From Asterias amurensis (taxonomy: Eukaryota > Echinodermata > Asteroidea > Forcipulatida > Asteriidae), in the NCBI RefSeq assembly GCF_032118995.1, contig NC_092649.1:24907332-24971331 (forward strand): DNA of 64,000 bases, given 5' to 3'. The notes beneath the pieces were generated by a model. The model searched no databases. It was not told the origin of the DNA and saw nothing but the letters and a program-made list of their open reading frames with translations. Below are positions 41,901 through 44,166 of this stretch, in pieces. Both the position numbers and the translations under genes were made by a program. Position 1 is the stretch's first letter. The number at the start of each line of letters is the position of its first letter.

Positions 41901-44166
41901 TTAGCTGTAAGACTCAATGATAAAACTATACTTACATGTAAAACTACAATCTCACACACACGTAAGGGCCAAAGAGTAAGAAGTACTCAAACAAAACTAT
42001 GTATAAATTTCGGCGAGTTGTGGATTTGTTGATTTCCTGTATATCTCCGTGTCCAGAACATTGATCATGGGGGAATAATTTTGAACAAAATTTGTTTTTC
42101 AAACAAGCTGTGCAGTTGCATTGCAAAAAATCATCCCAACATTTAAATTCAGGCATGCTTTTCTTTCTACTTAAGTCTGTTTTACGATTTCCATTTTTTA
42201 AAATCTCTAAAAATGTTGGATAAATGACCTGAAAAGTCTCTTAAGGCTTACACCATGTGAACATGCAGGCTAGCCCTTGTTCTCATTTATTGTTTCTACT
42301 TCCCGTAACTTGTTTCCCAAGGTCACAAGCCTGATAAATGAGCATTGATCATGAGAGAATAATTTTGAACTAGGATTTTTTGTTTGACAAAGTTTGAAGT
42401 TACACAATAACAAAATCCTCACAAAGTAATATCACACAAGAAAAGAAAGGATGAAACTTTTACATTCTTTGATTGGTTTTGGTGTTTCTAACTAATTTTA
42501 GGTGAGCCCGCTGAGTTCATCGTGAACACCTGTGGTGCTGGGGCAGGCTCATTGTCTATCACCATTGACGCACCTTCCAAAGTCAAACTGGATGTGCAGG
42601 AGATCGGGGAGGGCTATAAATGTATCTATTATCCCACCCAGCCCGGTGACCATCTCATCTCCATCAAGTACGCTGGGGCACACCACATCGGTGGCAGCCC
42701 GTTCAAAGCCAAGATCATCGGTAAGTACAAATTCACTGATGGTTTGTGGCAAACTTTCAGTTCCGTCCTAAATCCTTTATCTTACTTGTTTTTGCGTTAG
42801 AATTGGTTTTATAATAGTTTCATATTTTTTTTTAGACTGAAGCCTGGGGATGTGAATGCAAAGCAAACTTGACCTCACAACTCAAAGTTTGCTCCAAATT
42901 GTTTGTTTAGTTCAATATTGTTTTGCATTCGTTATTTGTTGGTAGTTGGTTTGATCAGGTCAATTTTTTAATTCTCGGTGGCAGCAGACTTACTAGGTAA
43001 ACCCACTGTTCTCTGTAATGTGCGCATGCTCAGAACTGCGTAAACAACGGGGATTTACTTGGTGAATCTGCCACCACCTAGCGATCCAAAGTCTCCCAGT
43101 GTTACATTCACATAGGTTGCTTGTATTAAATTATTTAGTTTTGTCATAAAAGAATTTTGATTGATTAGCAAAAGAGCTACTAGTTTGAAAGCTTTAATTC
43201 TTTGCAATTATCTTTAACTGTTATCATTTTTCATCATATAAAACAAATCCGATTTTATTTTTGCCAGGCAAAGGAAAGGGACCCGTCAGCCACAAAGTAG
43301 AGCAGGCCAACGTGACTGTAGAAACCACCATTAAGACAACGCAGACTTCATCCATGCCATGCTTCTCATCAGATGCTTCCAAGTGTACCGCCTCAGGAGC
43401 GGGTCTCAAGAAGGCCTTCCTCAGCAAGAAGTCACAGTTCACAGTCAACTGCTCCGATGGAGGTGGGTGTCAGATTCTCATTTCAGGCTTTTCAGCTCAG
43501 GTTTAAACTTGATCTTTCAGAGGCAATAGACCATTATCGAATAACCCCTAAGGGCTAAAATGTGACATACGTGTCTACAACATGCTCGAGAAGCAGGCAT
43601 GCAAGGGCGCCTTTGGCAGCCAGCCACATCAACCCATAATGAGTTTGAGAAAGTGCACTAAAGATTGATTCAATACACTTACATGTAATAGTGTTAGTCT
43701 TGGTGTCGTTTGGACACCCTGTGTTTAATTTGCTGCAAATTTTGACACCATTTTAACAAATACCAGCTAAAATTACACTACAAACTCAAAAAAATATGTG
43801 TGACGATCATTATTGTTTGTGATTTCATATTTGAATATTTTTGTCTCAACTAAGATGTCGGTAAAAAATTCTTCCTTATACCCATTGTTGCACTTTCAAG
43901 AACAAATAAGAAAATTAAATTGTTTGAAAAGATGTTGTTTATGTTTGCTATAAAAACTCTTCCTTATTTCCATTTCAGGTCAAAACATGCTCCTTGTAGG
44001 CATCGCTGGTCCCAAGACACCATGTGAAGAAATCATCATCAAGCACATGGGCAGGCAACGATTCACAATCTCATATATACTGAAAGAAACTGGTAACTAT
44101 AAAATGATCGTCAAGTGGGGCGAGGATCACATACCCGGTAGTCCATTTATGCTCCATTGTTCATAG
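977..44166 (+). CDS. fln: Filamin, C-terminal half (Ig repeats 15-24), partial at 5' end
   Basis: Filamin crosslinks actin filaments and scaffolds membrane receptors; its C-terminal rod binds partners such as integrin tails and repeat 24 dimerises. Seventeen constitutive exons are visible: 977-1224, 14217-14331, 30831-30971, 31448-31576, 32479-32652, 33741-33893, 34828-35031, 35706-35999, 36637-36801, 37454-37555, 38659-38796, 39590-39705, 40570-40702, 41459-41635, 42502-42720, 43268-43462 and 43979-44166. They join in one frame to about 963 codons. Typical filamin signatures recur: DAGxG loops, EGPSK, D(N/G)DGT and (I/V)PGSPF. Order and content follow human FLNA repeats 15, hinge 1, 16-23, hinge 2 and 24 closely, including REEPC/GEEPC in repeat 18 and GPxTPCEEI in repeat 24. 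The actin-binding domain and repeats 1-14 lie upstream of the window. Fourteen further in-frame candidate exons sit inside the repeat 16 intron and are listed separately. Family assignment is certain; exon edges are inferred. Confidence 0.97.
1259..1468. mobile_element. MITE, 'CGTCTATA' family, copy 1
   Basis: About 210 bp bounded by inverted ends of the form TATAGAYSATGTGACC ... GGTCACATCGTCTATA. The interior carries GTTTCGCCGGGCA and CAGCCAGCTAGAAAG-like blocks shared by the copies at 1465, 13893, 35459 and 41010. No coding capacity. Confidence 0.85.
1465..1674. mobile_element. MITE, 'CGTCTATA' family, copy 2 (tandem)
   Basis: A second, slightly diverged copy follows directly and shares the terminal TATA with copy 1, as if inserted into its end or formed by unequal exchange. 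Same orientation and interior blocks. Confidence 0.85.
1916..2216 (+). mobile_element. tRNA-headed SINE
   Basis: The first ~86 bases fold like a class II (Leu/Ser-type) tRNA. They start GTGTCGTGG and end CCATGACAC, pairing as an acceptor stem, with A-box GTGGCTGAGCGG and B-box GGTTTGAATCC. A non-tRNA tail follows (CTTAAGCAATACACTTAACC, then GATGGGACGTTAAG). The same head and tail occur on the - strand near 13136-13420. Confidence 0.8.
2451..2930 (+). repeat. Diverged tandem duplication, ~163-bp unit
   Basis: The segment beginning ACCTCTGTCAGATA at 2453 recurs about 163 bp later, with shared ACGTGCTGATGTACATGTA blocks. A third partial unit (AGATTCGCTTG near 2866) matches the end of the first. 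Confidence 0.65.
3228..3396 (+). mobile_element. tRNA-derived SINE
   Basis: The head has an A-box-like TCGGTAGTCTAGTTGG and a perfect B-box GGTTCGAATCC, followed by an unrelated tail that ends in a short ATT microsatellite. The anticodon arm is poor and there is no paired acceptor stem, so it is a SINE rather than a tRNA gene. Confidence 0.65.
5500..5812 (-). mobile_element. MITE family A ('GTGGACACTATTGG'), inverted and truncated copy
   Basis: Carries the family's diagnostic blocks in reverse: CTTGGTGTATCTCAACATATG, CAATTGGTC and CCGTTTCTCACAATG. It abuts a forward copy at about 5808, making a head-to-head pair. Full copies elsewhere are ~375 bp, with ends GGCAGTGGACACTATTGGTAA / TTACCAATAGTGTCCACTGCC. 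Confidence 0.75.
5808..6083 (+). mobile_element. MITE family A, forward truncated copy
   Basis: Begins in the AAAACATTGTGA block and runs to the family's 3' part (TTTGTTATTTTATGCATATG ... GACAATACCCAGTGTC). Lacks the 5' inverted terminus because of the junction with the preceding copy. Confidence 0.7.
6437..6663. mobile_element. Palindromic MITE with CTATTGACCC ends
   Basis: Starts CTATTGACCCATTTC and ends GGGGTCAATAG. Inner blocks (CCATACTGGTGGGCA and TGCCCACCAACATGG) pair roughly with each other. No coding capacity. Confidence 0.65.
7950..8282 (+). repeat. Direct duplication, ~163-bp unit
   Basis: GGAGGCATTGCTGGTA at 7961 recurs at 8124. Both units also share TTTGATAATATTTCTCC, ACACACATTCT and CTGAAAGAACT...CAAGAAACTGT. 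Two diverged copies. Confidence 0.75.
10682..10714 (+). repeat. Minisatellite, three exact 11-bp units
   Basis: ATCTGGGCCAA is repeated three times without error. Short and isolated. Confidence 0.9.
11383..11516 (+). mobile_element. MITE family A, 5' fragment
   Basis: Starts AAGACAGTGGACACTAATGG and continues through GGTAACGAGTAATGGGGAGA to CTCCCTCTGAAGTAA, then diverges. The 3' half is missing. Confidence 0.75.
11781..12140 (+). repeat. Tandem repeat, 140-bp unit, ~2.6 copies
   Basis: AGAGAGTAAGATACTGT begins at 11782, 11922 and 12062, exactly 140 bp apart. Units share GACACAGGACCCTGG-like and AGCAACGGTCCCTTGC blocks with few differences, implying recent amplification. The third unit is partial and has a small internal deletion. 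Confidence 0.9.
13136..13420 (-). mobile_element. tRNA-headed SINE, reverse copy
   Basis: Reading the - strand from 13420 gives GTGTCGTGACCGAGCGGTTA (A-box) and GGGTTCAAATCCCCAGCC (B-box), then the tail CTTAAGCAAGACACTTAC and GACGTAAAGCCATTGGTCCC. Same family as 1916-2216. Confidence 0.82.
13893..14102. mobile_element. MITE, 'CGTCTATA' family
   Basis: Ends ATAGACGATGTGACCTCTGA and GTCACATCGTCTATA; interior GCCGGGCAAAACC and GGCAGCCAGCTAGAAAGTG. It lies only ~115 bp upstream of the hinge 1 exon. Confidence 0.87.
14217..14331 (+). CDS. fln: Filamin exon: hinge 1 and first strands of Ig repeat 16
   Basis: Acceptor TTCTGTACACAG, donor GTAAGA, phase 0 in and phase 1 out. The product has a short acidic hinge ([14 protein letters not shown]), then [20 protein letters not shown]. 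This matches human FLNA repeat 16 (LRPFDLVIPFTIKKGEITG). Joining to 30831 yields [11 protein letters not shown], equivalent to human EITG-EVRMPSG, so the break falls in the B-C loop of repeat 16. Confidence 0.9.
15051..15149 (+). CDS. Candidate filamin cassette exon 1 (33 codons)
   Basis: Acceptor ATATCTAGCAG; donor GTACGG. The 5' exon's leftover G gives [19 protein letters not shown], then [14 protein letters not shown]. Phase 1 on both sides, and it leaves a G that completes GAC in the next cassette. An alternative donor four bases earlier would break the frame, which favours 15149. It is not Ig-like and I recognise no family. Confidence 0.65.
15858..16019 (+). CDS. Candidate filamin cassette exon 2, strongly acidic (54 codons)
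   Basis: Acceptor CTGTATTTGCAG, donor GTAAGA, phase 1-1. Translation is densely acidic: [36 protein letters not shown] and [13 protein letters not shown]. No stop in frame over 162 bases. Its hydrophobic-acidic alternation could form a short linear motif. Confidence 0.72.
16291..16627. mobile_element. Palindromic MITE (AGCAAGTTCGAGTG ends)
   Basis: GACCACTAAGAGCAAGTTCG at the left pairs with CGAACTTGCTCCTAGTGGTA at the right. The interior has repeated TGGTTGACYA-type words. No coding capacity. Confidence 0.75.
16847..16978 (+). CDS. Candidate filamin cassette exon 3, basic (44 codons)
   Basis: Acceptor TTTTTTTTCAATCAG, donor GTAAGT, phase 1-1. The product is lysine/arginine rich: [20 protein letters not shown], then KRTSRSN and [12 protein letters not shown]. 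The core [13 protein letters not shown] resembles [13 protein letters not shown] in cassette 5, suggesting the two exons arose by duplication. A short amphipathic helix is plausible. Confidence 0.75.
17017..17396 (+). mobile_element. MITE family A, near full length
   Basis: Starts TAAAGGCAGGGGACACAATT and ends GACAATTACCAATAGTGTC, with all internal family blocks including GAAACGGCTCCCTCTGAAGT. About 380 bp, in the intron after cassette 3. Confidence 0.85.
17506..17672. mobile_element. Short MITE (CCGATCCATTA ends)
   Basis: Left end GACCGATCCATTAAGCTCCG and right end CCTAATGGATCAGT are imperfect inverted repeats. GC-rich interior. No coding potential. Confidence 0.55.
17739..17774 (+). CDS. 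Candidate filamin cassette exon 4, acidic micro-exon (12 codons)
   Basis: Acceptor CTTGTTTTTGTAG, donor GTGAGA, phase 1-1. Encodes [12 protein letters not shown]. Very short, so supported only by splice sites, frame and its place in the series. Confidence 0.6.
17811..18153. mobile_element. Palindromic MITE with GTGACCCGCTACGTG ends
   Basis: GTGACCCGCTACGTGAAAAT at the left is mirrored by ATTTTTACGTAGCGGGTCAC at the right, each extending inward through GAGTCAGATGT. About 343 bp. Confidence 0.88.
18587..18736 (+). CDS. Candidate filamin cassette exon 5, basic then mixed (50 codons)
   Basis: Excellent pyrimidine tract with acceptor TTCTTCACAG; weaker donor GTGGGA; phase 1-1. Product: [50 protein letters not shown]. 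The serine-rich stretch next to lysines would suit phosphorylation. Its helix core resembles cassette 3. Confidence 0.75.
18817..19010 (+). mobile_element. MITE family A, internally deleted copy
   Basis: Both ends are present (AAAGACAGTGGACACTATTGG ... AATTACCAATAGTGTCC minus one base at each quoted edge) but the middle is shortened to ~190 bp. It follows an (AAT)n and TATAGCGC segment resembling a LINE 3' end. Confidence 0.75.
19656..19751 (+). CDS. Candidate filamin cassette exon 6, basic (32 codons)
   Basis: Acceptor CCCAAACAG, donor GTGAGT, phase 1-1. Encodes [20 protein letters not shown] followed by [12 protein letters not shown], again a basic, potentially helical segment ending in an acidic/serine tail. 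Confidence 0.72.
19781..20138 (+). mobile_element. MITE family A, near full length
   Basis: Begins GCAGTGGACACTATTGGTAA thirty bases after cassette 6 and ends near AAAAGTGACCAGTGTC. Retains the GGGGAGAGGTTGATAGTATA block. Confidence 0.85.
20249..20272 (+). CDS. Candidate filamin cassette exon 7 (8 codons, or 18 with a later donor)
   Basis: Strong pyrimidine tract with acceptor CTTTCTTAG. The short form encodes GKDFEVNA with donor GTTCGT. A later donor after 20299 (GTTGGG) would add GSSNVSHKR, also in phase 1. Both donors are weak. Confidence 0.5.
20434..20520. repeat. Hairpin repeat (GCAGCAGACTTGCCAGGTAA)
   Basis: GGCAGCAGACTTGCCAGGTAA and TTACCTGGCAAGTCTGCTGC are inverted arms around a ~45-bp loop. 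A diverged relative is at 42975-43075. Confidence 0.85.
21001..21069 (+). CDS. Candidate filamin cassette exon 8, acidic/aromatic (23 codons)
   Basis: Acceptor CCAATTTTTTCAG, donor GTGACA, phase 1-1. Encodes [20 protein letters not shown] then DFG. The DFGLDFGG end resembles DFALDLEGD in cassette 11 (Z1). Confidence 0.68.
21962..22104. mobile_element. MITE, 'GATTTCACAAAGAGTTAGGAC' family, copy 1
   Basis: Near-perfect palindrome: TTTCACAAAGAGTTAGGACT at the left, AGTCCTAACTCTTTGTGAAA at the right, with nested CTAGTCCTAAC words. Related copies at 31002, 32687, 33391, 33488, 36430 and 39331. Confidence 0.88.
22581..22604 (+). pseudogene. Possible decayed filamin cassette exon
   Basis: An acceptor (ATCTCAGCAG) is followed by 24 bases that read GSGDMDDA in the filamin phase, like KDDAG and DDDAG of cassettes 10 and 13. 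In those exons DGAYGCAG is followed by GTGAA; here the donor position reads CTGGGG. No good donor follows, so the exon is probably dead or is a chance match. Confidence 0.35.
23157..23246 (+). CDS. Candidate filamin cassette exon 9 (X1, 30 codons)
   Basis: Encodes [20 protein letters not shown] then [10 protein letters not shown]; donor GTGAGG; phase 1-1. Clearly homologous to cassette 12 (X2: [22 protein letters not shown]). The acceptor used here (GATGAAG) is poor: the position of X2's acceptor TTTTAG reads ATTTG, so splicing would shift 6 bases downstream, in frame. Confidence 0.65.
23346..23504. mobile_element. Palindromic MITE (CTCTTAATATTTATGCATGA)
   Basis: CTCTTAATATTTATGCATGA is mirrored by TCATGCATAAATATTAAGAG about 115 bp later, with outer ATAAAC / TATAAC flanks. 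Confidence 0.78.
24040..24111 (+). CDS. Candidate filamin cassette exon 10 (Y1, 24 codons)
   Basis: Acceptor TTCATGGACAG, donor GTGAAC, phase 1-1. Encodes [20 protein letters not shown] then KDDA. Homologous to cassette 13 (Y2: [15 protein letters not shown] ... DDDA), which supports both as exons. Confidence 0.73.
24166..24226. mobile_element. MITE family A, termini only
   Basis: AAAGACACTAGACACTATGG joined almost directly to ATTGCCAATAGTGTCCATTG: both inverted ends remain and the middle is deleted. Confidence 0.7.
24736..24909 (+). CDS. Candidate filamin cassette exon 11 (Z1, 57-58 codons)
   Basis: Tandem acceptor ACAGCAG allows a start at 24736 or 24739, both in frame; donor GTGAGC. Product: a hydrophobic/basic segment ([20 protein letters not shown]), a lysine-aspartate run ([13 protein letters not shown]), then [17 protein letters not shown]. 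Homologous to cassette 14 (Z2), with which it shares SPS, (K)VT(E/D)P, R, F-GxK and FA(L/V). Confidence 0.77.
25720..26060 (-). mobile_element. LINE 3' fragment (reverse transcriptase C-terminal tail)
   Basis: On the - strand, [20 protein letters not shown] followed by NLRS...[10 protein letters not shown] is the typical end of CR1/L2-type non-LTR polymerase proteins. Downstream is an AGGCGC/ACACCCACTAGG-like 3' tail with an ATT microsatellite. Truncated and non-functional. Confidence 0.8.
27085..27180 (+). CDS. Candidate filamin cassette exon 12 (X2, 32 codons)
   Basis: Acceptor ATCTTTTAG, donor GTGAGG, phase 1-1. Encodes [20 protein letters not shown] then [12 protein letters not shown]. 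Starts two codons earlier than its paralogue X1 because the acceptor is intact. Confidence 0.75.
27506..27600 (+). mobile_element. tRNA-like sequence (SINE head or tRNA pseudogene)
   Basis: A-box CATAGCTCAGTTGGTTAAA and B-box GGTTCAAATCC are intact, but the start GGGCTAC cannot pair with the 3' end, so a functional tRNA gene is unlikely. Confidence 0.55.
27868..27933 (+). CDS. Candidate filamin cassette exon 13 (Y2, 22 codons)
   Basis: Acceptor GTTGGTGTTTAG, donor GTGAAT, phase 1-1. Encodes [20 protein letters not shown] then DA. Paralogue of cassette 10. Confidence 0.75.
28461..28652 (+). CDS. Candidate filamin cassette exon 14 (Z2, 64 codons)
   Basis: Acceptor TTTAACAACAG, perfect donor GTGAGT, phase 1-1. 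Encodes [56 protein letters not shown] and [25 protein letters not shown] is a good amphipathic helix candidate. Paralogue of cassette 11. Confidence 0.8.
29107..29430 (+). mobile_element. tRNA-headed SINE with 109-bp internal tandem duplication
   Basis: Head GGAATGGCCAAGGGGTTAAA ... GGTTTGAATCC is the Leu-type SINE head. The block starting GCACCAGACTCTAGCTCTGG begins at 29131, 29240 and 29349 (109 bp apart) with almost no differences, so the duplication is recent and repeats the B-box twice. Confidence 0.85.
29800..30140 (+). other. Possible alternative terminal exon of filamin
   Basis: A strong pyrimidine tract (TTTTTTCTCTCTCTTTAAAT) and CATCACAG acceptor are followed by CTTAAAC. After a phase 1 exon this reads GCT-TAA, an immediate stop, and AATAAA follows at 30120-30125. 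Splicing here would end filamin after a cassette and drop repeats 16-24. A similar acceptor-stop (CCACCAG then ATTATTAG) lies at 29626. Inference only. Confidence 0.3.
29935..29962 (+). repeat. Poly-T tract
   Basis: A run of about 28 T inside the possible terminal exon. Low complexity. Confidence 0.9.
30494..30767. mobile_element. Palindromic MITE ('GTTGCCTTGGATCGG' family), copy 1
   Basis: Left arm CGTTGCCTTGAATCGGGCAA and right arm CCTGATCCAAGG, with shared GTGTGGATCATTATATTCTA and TAAAATGCATACGGTC blocks. The larger relative is at 60188-60597. Confidence 0.78.
30831..30971 (+). CDS. fln: Filamin exon: rest of Ig repeat 16
   Basis: Phase 1-1. [47 protein letters not shown]: strands C to G of repeat 16, matching human GEVRMPSG ... 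YAPSEAGLHEM. Acceptor TTTGTCAAG (AAG, slightly weak), donor GTAAAT. This exon is the landing point for any use or skipping of the cassette array. Confidence 0.95.
31002..31095. mobile_element. MITE, 'GATTTCACAAAGAGTTAGGAC' family, short copy
   Basis: GGGGTGGATTTCACAAAGAG and CTCTTTGTGAAATCGACCCC are the arms of a 94-bp near-perfect palindrome just after the repeat 16 exon. Confidence 0.88.
31448..31576 (+). CDS. fln: Filamin exon: end of repeat 16, start of repeat 17
   Basis: Phase 1-1. [20 protein letters not shown] then [20 protein letters not shown]; ends at the DAGPG loop. Human: GSPLQFYVDYVNCG ... [20 protein letters not shown]. Confidence 0.95.
31869..32130. mobile_element. Palindromic MITE (GATCCTGCTGCGCCATTTT)
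   Basis: Ends GATCCTGCTGCGCCATTTT and AAAATGGCGCAACAGGATC. An inner pair GGAGTGCGTTTTGGCGACCC / GGGTCGCCAAAACGCACTCC is also inverted, so the whole 260 bp could fold into one hairpin. Confidence 0.88.
32479..32652 (+). CDS. fln: Filamin exon: rest of repeat 17
   Basis: Phase 1-1. [56 protein letters not shown]. Repeat 17 of FLNA is a ligand-binding repeat (GPIb-alpha in vertebrates); the C-D face sequence is well kept. Confidence 0.96.
32687..32838. mobile_element. MITE, 'GATTTCACAAAGAGTTAGGAC' family
   Basis: GGTCGATTTCACAAAGAGTT ... AACTCTTTGTGAAATCCACC with nested CTAGTCCTAAC words. Confidence 0.87.
32846..33066. mobile_element. MITE with ATAGACCGTATTGAATA ends
   Basis: TATAGACCGTATTGAATATG at the left, TTATTCAATACGGTCTATT at the right, GC-rich interior with a GTGTGTGT run. 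About 220 bp. Confidence 0.8.
33066..33390 (+). mobile_element. MITE family A, truncated copy
   Basis: Starts inside the family at ACTATTCAAAATAATTGTTA and runs to a TGGGATACATCAAGTAAGGA block. Both termini are replaced by neighbouring MITEs. Confidence 0.65.
33391..33660. mobile_element. Two abutting 'GATTTCACAAAGAG' MITEs
   Basis: A left arm GGTGGATTTCACAAAGAGTG opens a partial copy (33391-33487). A full palindrome of a longer subtype follows: GGTCGATTTCACAAAGAGTT ... GAGTTTTGTGAAATCGACCA (33488-33660). The subtype recurs at 39331. Confidence 0.8.
33741..33893 (+). CDS. fln: Filamin exon: repeat 18, first part
   Basis: Phase 1-1. [51 protein letters not shown]; human: VGSAADIPINISETDLSLLT ... 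PSGREEPCLLKRLRNGHVG. Acceptor TTTTACCAACAG, donor GTGAGT. Confidence 0.96.
34399..34722. mobile_element. MITE with AAAGGGAAGGTACACGTTTGG ends
   Basis: TTAAAGGGAAGGTACACGTT at the left, AACGTGTACCTTCCCTTTAA at the right, with a TTAA target-site-like flank. The interior resembles family A (TTTCCCACAATGTTTTATAC), so the two families share a core. Confidence 0.9.
34828..35031 (+). CDS. fln: Filamin exon: end of repeat 18, start of repeat 19
   Basis: Phase 1-1. [40 protein letters not shown], then [20 protein letters not shown] and TRDAG. Human has ISFVPKETGEHLVHVKK and AEFIIDTRDAG. Confidence 0.96.
35459..35669. mobile_element. MITE, 'CGTCTATA' family
   Basis: TATAGACGATGTGACCTCTG ... AGGTCACATCGTCTATAG; ends 36 bp before the next filamin exon, close to where a branch point would be expected. 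Confidence 0.9.
35706..35999 (+). CDS. fln: Filamin exon: rest of repeat 19 and start of repeat 20
   Basis: Phase 1-1, 98 codons, the longest constitutive exon here. [60 protein letters not shown], then the repeat 19/20 linker and [15 protein letters not shown]. In human filamins the 19/20 region is alternatively spliced (var-1); here it lies within one exon, so that form cannot be made by skipping an exon. Confidence 0.96.
36430..36585. mobile_element. MITE, diverged 'GATTTCACAAAGAG' family
   Basis: GGGGCTGATTTCACAAAGAG at the left, GCTTTGTGAAATCGAGCGCT at the right; interior unlike the other copies. Confidence 0.7.
36637..36801 (+). CDS. fln: Filamin exon: repeat 20, middle
   Basis: Phase 1-1. 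[56 protein letters not shown]; human: IQDMTAQVTSPSGKTHEAEI and GTHTVSVKYKGQHVPG. Confidence 0.96.
37123..37303. mobile_element. MITE with GGCCCAATTTCATAAAG ends
   Basis: GGCCCAATTTCATAAAGCC and TTATGAAGTTGGGCC are inverted ends; interior rich in GCTTAGCAGAAA-like words. A second copy is at 51718-51907. Confidence 0.78.
37454..37555 (+). CDS. fln: Filamin exon: end of repeat 20, start of repeat 21
   Basis: Phase 1-1. [35 protein letters not shown]; human [20 protein letters not shown] is almost identical. Donor GTTAGT is a weak variant. Confidence 0.96.
37556..37960 (+). mobile_element. LINE 3' fragment (reverse transcriptase tail)
   Basis: Translation contains [39 protein letters not shown], the usual C-terminal end of CR1/L2-like non-LTR polymerases. 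It is followed by GTGCGCCTTATAAATGCTGT and a TTA microsatellite. It begins at the filamin donor itself, so the element sits directly after the exon. Confidence 0.82.
38417..38500 (+). repeat. 34-bp tandem repeat, ~2.5 units
   Basis: GTGGCTGCTATGGGCAGTTT + GGTACCAGCCGCTT begins at 38417 and 38451, with a partial third unit at 38485. Confidence 0.9.
38659..38796 (+). CDS. fln: Filamin exon: repeat 21, middle
   Basis: Phase 1-1. [47 protein letters not shown]; human AEFSIWTREAGAGGLAIAVE. In vertebrates repeat 21 binds integrin beta tails. Confidence 0.96.
38856..39215 (+). mobile_element. MITE family A, near full length
   Basis: TTAAAGGCACTGGACACTAT ... GTGCACCATGCCTTTTTAA; keeps GAGAAACGGCTCCCTCTGAA. 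In the intron after the repeat 21 exon. Confidence 0.82.
39331..39487. mobile_element. MITE, 'GATTTCACAAA' longer subtype
   Basis: GCCGTCGATTTCACAAAACT ... AGCTCTTTTTGAAATCGACG. Shares the CAACACTGCACTGTAGCATG interior (inverted) with 33488-33660. Confidence 0.83.
39590..39705 (+). CDS. fln: Filamin exon: end of repeat 21, start of repeat 22
   Basis: Phase 1 in, phase 0 out. [39 protein letters not shown]; human has EEHIPDSPF and GDARRLTVSSLQ. Confidence 0.96.
39847..40500. mobile_element. Probable DNA-transposon remnant (GAATATCCGG repeats)
   Basis: CGAATAATTCGAATATCCGG near the left and TTCGAATATCCGGTTAATTT near the right frame several further AACCGGATATCCG words in both orientations. No protein recognised. 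Family uncertain. Confidence 0.45.
40570..40702 (+). CDS. fln: Filamin exon: repeat 22, first part
   Basis: Phase 0 in, phase 1 out. [44 protein letters not shown]; human ESGLKVNQPASFAVSLNGAK. Confidence 0.96.
40836..40977. mobile_element. Palindromic MITE/hairpin (AGAGAGGTTTGTGGTAACACC)
   Basis: AAGAGAGGTTTGTGGTAACA and TGTTACCACAAACCTCTCTT are perfect arms, extended inward by ATCTCTTT / AAAGAGAT. About 140 bp. Confidence 0.88.
41010..41180. mobile_element. MITE, 'CGTCTATA' family, internally deleted
   Basis: TATAGACGATGTGACCTCTG ... ACATCGTCTATA. The GCATACCGCCGGGCAAAACC block present in other copies is missing. Confidence 0.87.
41459..41635 (+). CDS. fln: Filamin exon: end of repeat 22, start of repeat 23
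   Basis: Phase 1-1. [59 protein letters not shown]; human KYAVRFIPRENGVYLIDVKF and GHGGDPGLVSAYGAGLEGG. Confidence 0.96.
42502..42720 (+). CDS. fln: Filamin exon: repeat 23
   Basis: Phase 1-1. [67 protein letters not shown]; human AGALSVTIDGPSKVKMDCQE and [17 protein letters not shown]. Confidence 0.96.
43268..43462 (+). CDS. fln: Filamin exon: hinge 2 and start of repeat 24
   Basis: Phase 1-1. A ~35-residue Thr/Ser-rich hinge 2 ([18 protein letters not shown]), then [20 protein letters not shown] and FTVNCSDGG. Human: DASKVVAKGLGLSKAYVGQK and FTVDCSKAG. In vertebrates hinge 2 gives flexibility and is a calpain site. Confidence 0.95.
43979..44166 (+). CDS. fln: Filamin terminal coding exon: repeat 24 (dimerisation)
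   Basis: Phase 1 in, stop TAG at 44164. [60 protein letters not shown] then CS. Human ends ...WGDEHIPGSPYRVVVP. Repeat 24 mediates filamin dimers, and the end of the protein is at the usual place. Confidence 0.97.
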